Shown piece by piece: positions 1-8,391 of a DNA stretch of 55,965 bases; position 1 is the stretch's first letter; each line of letters begins with the position of its first letter. The position numbers and the translations under genes are program-made. Where the stretch lies: assembly GCA_020629515.1 (NCBI GenBank), contig JAHDDE010000004.1, positions 74,555-130,519 of the forward strand. The letters are read 5' to 3'. The notes beneath the pieces are model-generated. The model was not told where the DNA came from. It did not search any database and saw only the letters and a list, made by a program, of their open reading frames with translations. Source of the stretch: Saprospiraceae bacterium (GTDB lineage: Bacteria > Bacteroidota > Bacteroidia > Chitinophagales > Saprospiraceae).

Positions 1-2393
1 AAGATAATACATTACCCGATGGCACAGGGGATGGTAGAGATTCGTGGAGAAATAGCACACTTGGAGGTGTTATTCAGATCACAGGTAGTCCTGTCACATT
101 TGGATCACAGGGAGCCAAACTTCCAAACGATCAAAGTCGCGTCGGATATCAGGAGATAATGGTCGAAACGAATACAAACTACGATATCCAATTTTATTAT
201 ACCATGGTAGCCGATCCTACAGATCCGTTCGTCACTGTATCTGTATTAGGTGTGACACAATTTGGGCCTTTTGAAAGTAGAGAAGATGCAGTTGCGGGCA
301 CTCTTGCTTCAGTTACTGTTACGGATATTTCTGATCCATCAGTTTATCTTGAGCAACAGTTGTCATTTAATTCTGGTGAAAACAATGTGATTGCGATTTA
401 CTTTTTTAATGGCCCTGTTGAAGCTCGATTAGACAATTTTACAATTGACATTGGTGCGGAAGGAGCAGTACCTCCTTCGGCAGGATTTGATGTGATACAG
501 AGTGATGAAAATTTCCTAGAGTATACTTTCTTTAATTCTTCTAAAGAAGCTGTGAGTTACGAGTGGGATTTTGGAGATGGCAACACATCAATGGAAGAAT
601 CACCTACTCATGTTTACGCTACTGCGGCTGAATATACTGTCACACTTACTGCTTATAATGATGTGGGATTGTCCACTACCTTGAGCAAAAATATCAATAT
701 ACAAGCTCCGGTAACTGTAGATTGTTCATGGGAAGTTGATCCAGAAGATTATAGGACAGTATATTTTACTGATGCATCAATAGGGGCCGAATCTTTGCTT
801 TGGGAGTTTGGCGATGGATTTCAGTTTACTGGCATGAGTGCATCTCATACTTATAGAGAAGATGGCATTTATACTGTTACGTTGACATCAACGAGTATTA
901 CTGGATTACAGGACTCTAAGCAATTTGATGTAACTATTTCTCAAGGTTTTATTGCAACAATAAGCGAAGCCAGTTTTGAGGATAATGATCCTTCAGCAGC
1001 AGCTTGTGGCTCGGGATTAGATGGTCGTGATTGTTGGAGAAATAGTGCTTTAGGGGGTGTAATACAGATTACTTCAGGGCCAACCGTTACAGGATCACAG
1101 GCTGCGAAGTTACCTAGTGATGGCTCTCGAATAGGTTATCAGAGGGTAATGGTGGAGCCGAATACACAGTACAATGTCAATTTTAATTATACAATGAAAA
1201 CAAGTCCAGAAGGAAGTCTAACTGTGGCTATTCTTGATGGATCTACATTGACAGATATTTCCCAAGTTGCAGGCGCCACACTTGCTTCAGTCACTGTCAA
1301 TGATCAAGCTGATGCTAATACTTATGTGACCGAGACGATTTCATTCTATTCAGGTAGTAGATCAGAAGTTGCGATTTTCTTTACTAATGAAGGTGTAGAA
1401 ACAAGGTTGGATGACTTTTCTATAGAAGCAGTAGAATTGCCAATGCTCGCAGAAGGTGGGTTCGAAGATAATTCGCTTGCAGATGGTACAGGAGATGGTC
1501 GTGATTCATGGAGAAATAGTGCATTAGGAGGAGTAATTCAGATAACTTCTGGACCAGTAGTAAGTGGATCACAAGCAGCTAAATTACCTTCTGCTGGTGA
1601 TCGAATAGGATATCAGTTGGTGTCTGTTGCGCCTAATTCGCAATATACATTGACTTATAACTATACAATGAAAACAAGTCCTGAAGGGAGTTTAACAGTG
1701 TCTATTTTAAATGGTAGTACATTGAATGACATTTCTGAAGTACCTGCAGCCACCATTGCTACAAGTATGGTGAATGATCAAACAGATGCTAATGCCTATA
1801 TCACTGAGACTATTGCTTTTAATACTGGAAATAATACGGAGATTGCGGTGTTCTTTTCGAATGTGGGTGTTGAGACGAGGATAGATGACATTACGTTAGC
1901 GCTCACAGAAGGTTTTATGCCGATGGTTTCAGAAGGGGGGTTTGAGGATAATTCTTTGTCAGATGGAACTGGGGACGGACGAGATTCTTGGAGAAATGCA
2001 CTTGGAGGAGTAATACAGATTACATCAAGCCCTACTAACAGCGGGTCACAAGCGGCTAAATTGCCATCCGCTGGCGACCGTGTTGGAATGCAGGAGATTG
2101 AGGTAGAACCCAATACCAATTATAGGGTGTCTTTCTTTTATACGATGAAGACGAGTCCAGAGGGTAGTTTGACTGTTTCTATTTTGGATGGGACAGCGTC
2201 TACACTTACAGATTTGTCACAAGTACCAGGTTCAACAATAACTTCAGTAACTGTGAATGATCAAACGGACGCCAATACATATATCATGGAAAGCATGGAA
2301 TTTAATTCGGGTTCAAATTCAACGATCGCTATTCTATTTACAAATCAAGGAGTGGAATGCCGTGTTGATGACATTTCTATCACAACGCTTTAA
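1..2393 (+). CDS. Repetitive CBM-like/PKD surface protein (5' end outside window)
   Basis: The reading frame is open from base 3, so the first in-frame ATG at 159 is internal and the gene begins outside the window. The visible protein has four copies of a ~155-residue module (about nt 3-465, 967-1437, 1450-1914, 1933-2393), each with a GDGRDSWRN-like segment, a GGVIQIT segment and a SGSQAAKLP..R.GYQ segment. This pattern resembles jelly-roll carbohydrate-binding modules of the CBM_4_9 kind. Two PKD domains (WDFGDG and WEFGDG motifs, about nt 475-713 and 714-947) lie between modules 1 and 2. No catalytic motif and no C-terminal T9SS sorting domain is visible. It precedes PL7, susC and susD genes, so the inferred role is alginate binding at the cell surface, like a SusE/F-position protein. 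The module assignment is by pattern only. Confidence 0.75.
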   Translation, partial: DNTLPDGTGDGRDSWRNSTLGGVIQITGSPVTFGSQGAKLPNDQSRVGYQEIMVETNTNYDIQFYYTMVADPTDPFVTVSVLGVTQFGPFESREDAVAGTLASVTVTDISDPSVYLEQQLSFNSGENNVIAIYFFNGPVEARLDNFTIDIGAEGAVPPSAGFDVIQSDENFLEYTFFNSSKEAVSYEWDFGDGNTSMEESPTHVYATAAEYTVTLTAYNDVGLSTTLSKNINIQAPVTVDCSWEVDPEDYRTVYFTDASIGAESLLWEFGDGFQFTGMSASHTYREDGIYTVTLTSTSITGLQDSKQFDVTISQGFIATISEASFEDNDPSAAACGSGLDGRDCWRNSALGGVIQITSGPTVTGSQAAKLPSDGSRIGYQRVMVEPNTQYNVNFNYTMKTSPEGSLTVAILDGSTLTDISQVAGATLASVTVNDQADANTYVTETISFYSGSRSEVAIFFTNEGVETRLDDFSIEAVELPMLAEGGFEDNSLADGTGDGRDSWRNSALGGVIQITSGPVVSGSQAAKLPSAGDRIGYQLVSVAPNSQYTLTYNYTMKTSPEGSLTVSILNGSTLNDISEVPAATIATSMVNDQTDANAYITETIAFNTGNNTEIAVFFSNVGVETRIDDITLALTEGFMPMVSEGGFEDNSLSDGTGDGRDSWRNALGGVIQITSSPTNSGSQAAKLPSAGDRVGMQEIEVEPNTNYRVSFFYTMKTSPEGSLTVSILDGTASTLTDLSQVPGSTITSVTVNDQTDANTYIMESMEFNSGSNSTIAILFTNQGVECRVDDISITTL

Positions 2394-2411
2394 TTGGCAA
2401 AGCAAATATAC

Positions 2412-2444
2412 AATCAAGAGATGCTGATACAGCGTCTCTTGATT
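2412..2444 (+). terminator. Stem-loop after the CBM-like/PKD gene
   Basis: Arms AATCAAGAGATGCT (2412-2425) and AGCGTCTCTTGATT (2431-2444) pair over 14 bp with one G-T pair and a 5-base loop, starting 18 bases after the stop codon. No clean T run follows, so it may be a weak terminator or an RNA-processing/stability hairpin rather than a full stop. Confidence 0.5.
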
Positions 2445-2466
2445 TGATGTAATAATTTAATTTAAT

Positions 2467-3405
2467 ATGATAATAAGATATATATATATCCGACTCAATA
2501 GGATCGTACCCTTTATAATTCTTGGTGTTATGTCTTTTATAGTTGCTTGTTCTGATAGTGCAAGTGAAATATTAACACCAAACAAAGTGGACCCTATCGA
2601 AAATGAAGAACCAGAGGTCATGACAAATGATAAAGTCGAGGGCATAGATTTTTTCTTACCTAATATTGACCTCAATAATTGGAAAGTAACCTTGCCGATA
2701 GGTAATCCAAGCGAGGTTGAGCCACCAGAAATTTTAGACTATGCTAATAATGAGACTTTACAAGAGTTTATGTTCAACGACAGTACTGATGGTTCTTTAG
2801 TATTTTATACTTATCCTGGAGCTTCGACTAGGAATTCTTCTTATTCTCGTACAGAGCTTCGAGAACAAATGGTGCCAGGAAGTAATAACACTAATTGGAC
2901 TTTTAAAGAAGGCGGTTATATGAGGGGAAAGCTTAAAATGGATGATATAAGTAAAGATACGGATGGAAAATATCACCGTACTATCATAATGCAAATACAT
3001 GGTAGGCTAACTAATGCTCAGAGGGATCTCATTGGTGAAGATGATAATAATGCACCTCCAGTGCTTAAAATATATTGGAATAATCAGAGAGTTAGGGTAC
3101 TTAGAAAGGTTCTTAAAGATGTTGATGTGAATGACCGGGATATTTTGAAAACTAATGCTTGGACTGATGAAGGTCACTGGTTTTCTAATGAAGTAGGATT
3201 TGATGAATTCCAATTGGAAGTAAAAGTCTCTGAGGGTAAGATGGAAGTAGTGTTAAATCAGGATGAGCGCTTAGTTTTCGATGATATACATATGCAAAAG
3301 TGGGGAGTATTTGAAAATTATTTCAAAGCTGGAAATTATTTGTCAACTACTGATGACGGCTCTTTTTCGAGGGTAAAGTATTATGAATTAGAAGTGTCTC
3401 ATTAA
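2467..3405 (+). CDS. Alginate lyase, polysaccharide lyase family 7, lipoprotein
   Basis: PL7 enzymes cut alginate by beta-elimination and leave unsaturated uronate ends. The family's three core motifs are present: RTELRE at residues 128-133, QIH at 176-178 and YFKAGNY at 285-291, which together form the active-site cleft of the beta-jelly-roll. Residues 1-28 form a lipoprotein signal ending in FIVAC, so the enzyme is probably anchored by Cys28. A Glu/Asp-rich linker of about 30 residues separates the lipid anchor from the catalytic domain, as is common for surface-exposed Bacteroidota lipoproteins. Length (312 residues) fits a single-domain PL7. It lies between the CBM-like gene and susC and likely makes the oligosaccharides that SusCD import. 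Endo or exo action and M/G preference cannot be read from the sequence. Confidence 0.92.
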   Translation: MIIRYIYIRLNRIVPFIILGVMSFIVACSDSASEILTPNKVDPIENEEPEVMTNDKVEGIDFFLPNIDLNNWKVTLPIGNPSEVEPPEILDYANNETLQEFMFNDSTDGSLVFYTYPGASTRNSSYSRTELREQMVPGSNNTNWTFKEGGYMRGKLKMDDISKDTDGKYHRTIIMQIHGRLTNAQRDLIGEDDNNAPPVLKIYWNNQRVRVLRKVLKDVDVNDRDILKTNAWTDEGHWFSNEVGFDEFQLEVKVSEGKMEVVLNQDERLVFDDIHMQKWGVFENYFKAGNYLSTTDDGSFSRVKYYELEVSH

Positions 3406-3563
3406 AGATGAGATGATTTGATACTAGATGAGCTTATTAAATGTGATTTATTGCACTACATAAGTGAACGAAAAGGTAAAATTTTGACCGAATTCATAAA
3501 TCACAAAGATTATATCACAAATAATTATCTATTCTTTTTTTTATTCTAAACAAGCAGTTATAT

Positions 3564-3605
3564 TTGGTCAACCAATTATTGGTCAACCAAATTTTGGTTT
3601 ACCAA
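3564..3605. promoter_or_regulatory. Three phased TTGGTNNACCAA palindromes upstream of susC
   Basis: The 297-base gap between the PL7 gene and susC holds three 12-bp palindromes: TTGGTCAACCAA at 3564-3575, the same at 3579-3590, and TTGGTTTACCAA at 3594-3605. Their starts are exactly 15 bp apart. TTGGTNNACCAA resembles operators of FadR-type GntR regulators such as ExuR/UxuR of enterobacteria, which sense uronates. A GntR-family repressor (AusR) controls alginate genes in Zobellia galactanivorans, so a similar regulator is a reasonable inference. A possible promoter element (TATGTTTTG, 3612-3620, one base longer than TAnnTTTG) follows directly, so bound protein would block transcription of susCD. 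No gene for such a regulator is in the window. Confidence 0.7.
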
Positions 3606-3702
3606 TAATTGTATGTTTTGACATAGCAACAGAATTGTAAATGCGCTTCTTTGCTTATGTCGATTGAATAATTTTTTAATTAACCTTTAATAGAGGTGTC
3701 GT

Positions 3703-6700
3703 ATGAAAAGAAATTTTAATTTAACAGAACGTTTTGTTCAGAATCCTTTGCGAAAAGGAGGCAGTGGATTATTATTCCTCTGCATTATGTTATTCTGTGC
3801 ATCTTACTCAATTGCTCAGAATACTATTACAGGAACGGTTAATGATTCCAATGGGGAGCCCCTTATTGGTGTTAATGTAACCGTTGTCAATACATCACGA
3901 GGAACTATAACTGATCTCGATGGAGCTTTCGAAATACAGGCTGGTCCAGAAGATGTTATAGAGTTAAGCTTTTTGGGGTATGAGACACAGCAGTATGCTG
4001 TCGGTAATGCTACGAGCATTGATGTCGTACTTGCAACTAGTTCTGAGTTAATAGAAGAAGTGATAGTTGTAGGTTACGGTAGTAGAAAAAAGTCCCATAA
4101 CACTGGTGCTATCGCTCAGATTAATGGGGGAGATGTAGCTGCCATTCAAGCCAATCGGGTTGATGACGCTCTTGCTGGCAAACTGTCGGGGGTCTTGATT
4201 CAAAATCAAAGTGGAGAGCCTGGCGCAGATCCTAAAATTCAGATTAGAGCGGCTTCATCAATTTCTGGAGATTCAGAGCCATTGATCGTTGTTGATGGTT
4301 ATCCTATTTCAGGTAACCTTGCCACCGTTAATCCCAACGATATCGAGAGTATGGAAGTCCTAAAAGATGCTGCTTCTGCGGCTATCTATGGATCAAGAGG
4401 AGCCAATGGGGTGATTTTAGTTACTACTAAAAAAGGAAGAAGCGGTGCGCCAAGCGTAAGCTACAATGCTTATGTAAGTACTTCGAGCAAGTATTCATCT
4501 AATATACTTCAGACAGCAGCACAAGCAGCTGCAACAGCTGAGGCGTCAATAGCAGATGGTTCTTATAATGTTTCCAATTTAGATCCTTCATTTGTTGATT
4601 TTAGAATAAATGGATGGAAAAATTCTCCTGATGTAGTTGCAGTAGAAGATTGGTTGTTCCAAACTGGAAATAGTATGAATCATGATTTAAGTTTCAGTGG
4701 AGGTACAGATAAAGTAAATTACTTTGCTTCAGTTGGATATTTAAATACTGAAGGTGTGGCAATCACTCAAGGTTTTGAGAGATATAATGCGAGATTGAAC
4801 CTCGATGCAACATTGAGTGATAAGTTAAAAGCAGGAATCAATATCAATGGTTTTGTAGGAGATAGAGATATTTTGGCTCATGATATGAGAGATTTATTAA
4901 GAGCTTATAGTGTGCATCCGATCTATCATACAGAGGCGTCAATTGCTTTTGTGCAACAATTAGATCAGCAAGCTCAATCTTTAGGATATTCTTCTTTTGA
5001 CTCTGGTTTTAGAGGTGGTTCGGATGCTCCATGGAATAGTAGTATTTATACCTTAGAGCCTGGCATGACTGCACAGGATTGGCACTATGGTAGAAGTGGA
5101 AATGGTATAGGTGGTTCAGGTGACGCAGGACCTGCTACTAAGTTAGATAATGCTAATCGATGGCAGAAGACTTACTTCGGAAATGTAAGTTCTTATCTGC
5201 AGTACAATTTGGCTGACGGCTTAGATATCAAAACTGTATTAGGTGGAGATATGAGAGATACGAGAGATTTTTATTCGCAGGGTCTTGAAGCTGATTCAAG
5301 AGCGAGAACTACACAAACAGACTTAGACCAAATCGATGTAAAAAGAACATCTTGGTTAAGCGAGACCACCTTGAGTTATACAAAAAATGTGGGAGCTCAT
5401 GATATTTCTGCTGTAGCAGGTATGGAGTTTCAAAATCTATATGCTACTGGTATTACTTTAAGAGGAACGAATGTTCCATTTGGTCAACCTTTTAACTTTG
5501 CTCTTTTAGATCCTGCTGATATTTCTATATCTGAAAGAGATGAGACTATATCAAGAAGAAGTGTTTTTGGTAGAATCAATTATGCTTATGACAACAGATA
5601 TTTAGCATCAATCTCACTCAGAAGAGATGGAGATTCAAGATTCGGAGCTAATAATAGATTTGAGACTTTCCCAGCAATATCGTTAGGATGGAATGTGCAT
5701 AATGAGGCATTTTTTAACTCTGATTTCTTAACTGATCTTAAGCTTAGATTTAGTAGAGGATCATTAGGAACGACTTCATTCTTAGGAGCTTATAATTCAC
5801 TGAGTCTACTTAATCCGCAGGCTACATTATTTGGAACAGGATTTTTAATTCCTTCAGATATTGCAAATCCTGACTTGACATGGCAGACTAATACGGAAAC
5901 TAACTACGGAGTGAATCTTGGATTCTTAGGAAATAGATTTACACTCGGAATCGATTACTATACTTCAGATATTGAAGATATATTGATCAATCAAAGTGTA
6001 TCTGAAGTATTAGGAACGACTTCTATAGCGCTCAACTCAGGTGATGTAAGAAGCTCTGGTGTGGAATTAGAATTAGGTGCGGCAATAGTAAATAATAGTA
6101 ACCTAAAATGGAATGTGAGTGCTAACTTATCAACCGTGAATTCTGAAATTACAGATTTAGGTGGGTTGACAGAATTAGCTCCAACTATTTATGGTCAGAG
6201 TGGAAGAGGTCCAATCTTTAGAAACTATGTGGGAGGACAGATAGGCGAAATGTGGGGATACGAAACCAGTGGGTTAGTAGAGATGGAATACCTCAACAAT
6301 CCTATTGAGTATCCAGGTCAAGAAAGCGGATATAGCTACTTAGTAGATCAAAATAATGATGGCGTAATTAATAGTGATGACTTAGTAAAAATAGGTCAAA
6401 ACACCCCAGACTTTTATTGGGGACTTAGTAGTCAGTTGATGGTAAATGACTTTGATGTGTCTATGCAGTTCCAAGGTGCTCAGGGTGGTGAAGTTTATAA
6501 CATAGACCCATTATATTTTGGTTCTCAGTGGGGTAGATCACTCCAAAGCAGTTTTGACTCGGAGGGCGATGGCATCGCTGATCATAACGGTTTACACTAC
6601 GACCGAAATAGAGATCAAACAGATGCTACTATACAAGATGCATCATATATCGCATTGAGAAATTTAACGGTTGGATATTCTCTTGATCCGAGTTTGACCG

Positions 6701-6903
6701 ACAACATTGGTTTGGGTTCAGTTAGATTGTATTTAGCAGCATCGAATCTATTATACCTGATGGGAGATGACTATACATCTTATAATCCTGAAGGAGTAGA
6801 AATAACTAATGGTGGGTACCTCGGACCAACAACTTATGGAGTTCAGGTAGGAGCAAGTCCTGTAGTGAGAAGCTTTACTTTCGGACTTAATGTTAATTTT
6901 TAA
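3703..6903 (+). CDS. SusC-like TonB-dependent outer-membrane transporter
   Basis: This is the outer-membrane channel that takes up alginate oligosaccharides together with the SusD partner, powered by TonB. An N-terminal signal peptide (cleavage near residue 39, after SYSIAQ) is followed by a carboxypeptidase-D-like regulatory domain (about residues 42-110, ITGTVND...GEPLIGVNV), a TonB-box-like EEVIVVGYG segment, a plug domain (about 125-250, with LKDAASAAIYGSRGANGVI) and a 22-strand-type barrel to the C-terminal aromatic residue (NVNF). Length (1066) is normal for SusC. The start ATG follows GAGGTGTC. It is 11 bases from susD, so the two are co-transcribed, and it sits behind the triple palindrome array. 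Alginate specificity is inferred from the neighbouring lyases. Confidence 0.95.
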   Translation: MKRNFNLTERFVQNPLRKGGSGLLFLCIMLFCASYSIAQNTITGTVNDSNGEPLIGVNVTVVNTSRGTITDLDGAFEIQAGPEDVIELSFLGYETQQYAVGNATSIDVVLATSSELIEEVIVVGYGSRKKSHNTGAIAQINGGDVAAIQANRVDDALAGKLSGVLIQNQSGEPGADPKIQIRAASSISGDSEPLIVVDGYPISGNLATVNPNDIESMEVLKDAASAAIYGSRGANGVILVTTKKGRSGAPSVSYNAYVSTSSKYSSNILQTAAQAAATAEASIADGSYNVSNLDPSFVDFRINGWKNSPDVVAVEDWLFQTGNSMNHDLSFSGGTDKVNYFASVGYLNTEGVAITQGFERYNARLNLDATLSDKLKAGININGFVGDRDILAHDMRDLLRAYSVHPIYHTEASIAFVQQLDQQAQSLGYSSFDSGFRGGSDAPWNSSIYTLEPGMTAQDWHYGRSGNGIGGSGDAGPATKLDNANRWQKTYFGNVSSYLQYNLADGLDIKTVLGGDMRDTRDFYSQGLEADSRARTTQTDLDQIDVKRTSWLSETTLSYTKNVGAHDISAVAGMEFQNLYATGITLRGTNVPFGQPFNFALLDPADISISERDETISRRSVFGRINYAYDNRYLASISLRRDGDSRFGANNRFETFPAISLGWNVHNEAFFNSDFLTDLKLRFSRGSLGTTSFLGAYNSLSLLNPQATLFGTGFLIPSDIANPDLTWQTNTETNYGVNLGFLGNRFTLGIDYYTSDIEDILINQSVSEVLGTTSIALNSGDVRSSGVELELGAAIVNNSNLKWNVSANLSTVNSEITDLGGLTELAPTIYGQSGRGPIFRNYVGGQIGEMWGYETSGLVEMEYLNNPIEYPGQESGYSYLVDQNNDGVINSDDLVKIGQNTPDFYWGLSSQLMVNDFDVSMQFQGAQGGEVYNIDPLYFGSQWGRSLQSSFDSEGDGIADHNGLHYDRNRDQTDATIQDASYIALRNLTVGYSLDPSLTDNIGLGSVRLYLAASNLLYLMGDDYTSYNPEGVEITNGGYLGPTTYGVQVGASPVVRSFTFGLNVNF

Positions 6904-6914
6904 ATAATAGAACA

Positions 6915-8222
6915 ATGAAATTATTATATATCATATTAGGTTTATTGTTATTGGTGACTACTTCATGTGATAATGATTTAGAACAAGCACCACCGAATAT
7001 CGCAAGTGCTAATTCTTTAACCGATTATTCGGGCATATTGAATGCGGCATATTTTTATCAACTCGGTTCGGCTACACCATTAGCGGTAATGGGTGATTTT
7101 AGAGCGGATAATGCTTTTATGTTCGAGCCGCCGTACACTGATTTTGACATATTTGATCAGAATTTGACATCTATGGATGATCAATTTTTTGGTCCTTTTT
7201 ACACTGGTTTATATAAGTCAATCTTAAGTGCTAATAATGTGATCGAAAATTCTTCAAATGCTACAGAAGTGGCAGAAGCTCAATTTTTGAGAGGGTTGTC
7301 ATATTTTAAATTGGTTAAAGTATTTGGCGATGTGCCAGTTAATCTTTCGGCTACTCCGAGTACGACAGACCCCGCAGTACTAGAAAGACAGCCGGCTCAG
7401 ATTGTATATAATGATGTCATAATTCCTGATTTAGAAGCCGCTGCTGCTGCTCTTGGTACTGCAATAGTTGATGGGAGAGCATCTCAATTTGCCGCCCAAG
7501 GAATATTAGGTAAAGTACATCTGCAGATGGGTAACTTTAGTGCGGCACAGTCAGCATTAGCATCGGTTGTCAATGGTGCTGCCTCTGCAGGTATTATGCT
7601 TCAAGATAATTTCGCTGATGTATTTGGAGAAGCTAATGACTTAAATTCTGAGATCATTTATGCCACTCAATTTAATAGTTCCATTGTAGACGAATATGGA
7701 TTTTCAGAGTTTTGGTCATGGTCCGGTGGCTTAGATACAAAATCTTTAAATCCTTTAGATCAAGATTTAGTTGCGGCCTTTGATGCAAGCCCTGGAGATT
7801 TAAGACGAGCAGTAACTATAGACGAAACGGTAATGGCTTCTCCTAAGTTTCCTCAAACTAATGGTCCTGACCATGATTGGATTGAGTTGAGATTAGCAGA
7901 TGTAATATTGATGTATGCTGAGGCATTAAATGAAACTGGAGGCACAGCAGCTGCAATCACTGAGCTAAATAAAGTAAGAACACGAGCTGGATTAGCAGGT
8001 ACTACTGCTGCTTCTCAAAGTGAAGTGAGAATGGCTATAGCGAATGAAAGAAGACTAGAGTTAGCATTTGAAGGACACAGATGGTTTGATTTAGTGAGAA
8101 CTGGTACTGTAAATGCGGAAATGGGACAAAGTGTTGATAGTCGTTATCACGTATTCCCTATTCCAATTTCTGAGGTACTCTCAAGCTTTGGAGTAATTAC
8201 TCAAAATGATGGTTACAATTAG
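6915..8222 (+). CDS. SusD/RagB-like glycan-binding lipoprotein
   Basis: SusD proteins form a lid over the SusC barrel and bind the incoming glycan. The protein starts with a lipoprotein signal (LLLLVTTSC, lipidated Cys18) and then has the TPR-like helical pattern of the family, including an AEAQFLRGLSYFKLVKVFGDVP segment split over the first third and the C-terminal ADVILMYAEALNE and NERRLELAFEGHRWFDLVR blocks typical of SusD. At 435 residues it is shorter than many SusD proteins (about 500-600) but complete at both ends. It directly follows susC with an 11-base gap. The substrate (alginate oligosaccharide) is inferred from context. Confidence 0.94.
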   Translation: MKLLYIILGLLLLVTTSCDNDLEQAPPNIASANSLTDYSGILNAAYFYQLGSATPLAVMGDFRADNAFMFEPPYTDFDIFDQNLTSMDDQFFGPFYTGLYKSILSANNVIENSSNATEVAEAQFLRGLSYFKLVKVFGDVPVNLSATPSTTDPAVLERQPAQIVYNDVIIPDLEAAAAALGTAIVDGRASQFAAQGILGKVHLQMGNFSAAQSALASVVNGAASAGIMLQDNFADVFGEANDLNSEIIYATQFNSSIVDEYGFSEFWSWSGGLDTKSLNPLDQDLVAAFDASPGDLRRAVTIDETVMASPKFPQTNGPDHDWIELRLADVILMYAEALNETGGTAAAITELNKVRTRAGLAGTTAASQSEVRMAIANERRLELAFEGHRWFDLVRTGTVNAEMGQSVDSRYHVFPIPISEVLSSFGVITQNDGYN

Positions 8223-8289
8223 TAGGTACGATTTGAGAATTACAGCTTATACAATTTAATAGTTGAATAGTTTTGATATAATCATTTTT

Positions 8290-8321
8290 GGATGGAAGTT
8301 TCAGACGACGAACTTCCATCC
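8290..8321 (+). terminator. Hairpin after susD
   Basis: GGATGGAAGTT (8290-8300) and AACTTCCATCC (8311-8321) form a perfect 11-bp stem with a 10-base loop in the 169-base gap between susD and the Nramp-fold gene. No U-rich tail follows. It could end or attenuate the susCD transcript, or protect its 3' end. Confidence 0.55.
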
Positions 8322-8391
8322 ATAATGGTTTAGAATAATCTTGTAGTCATAAATCTTCATTATCAGAATTCTAAATAAAATAGGTCTATTC

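Noticed and set aside
1796-2119. Minus-strand frame inside the CBM-like gene
   Set aside because: It is the shadow of the repeat modules and shows no protein-family signal.
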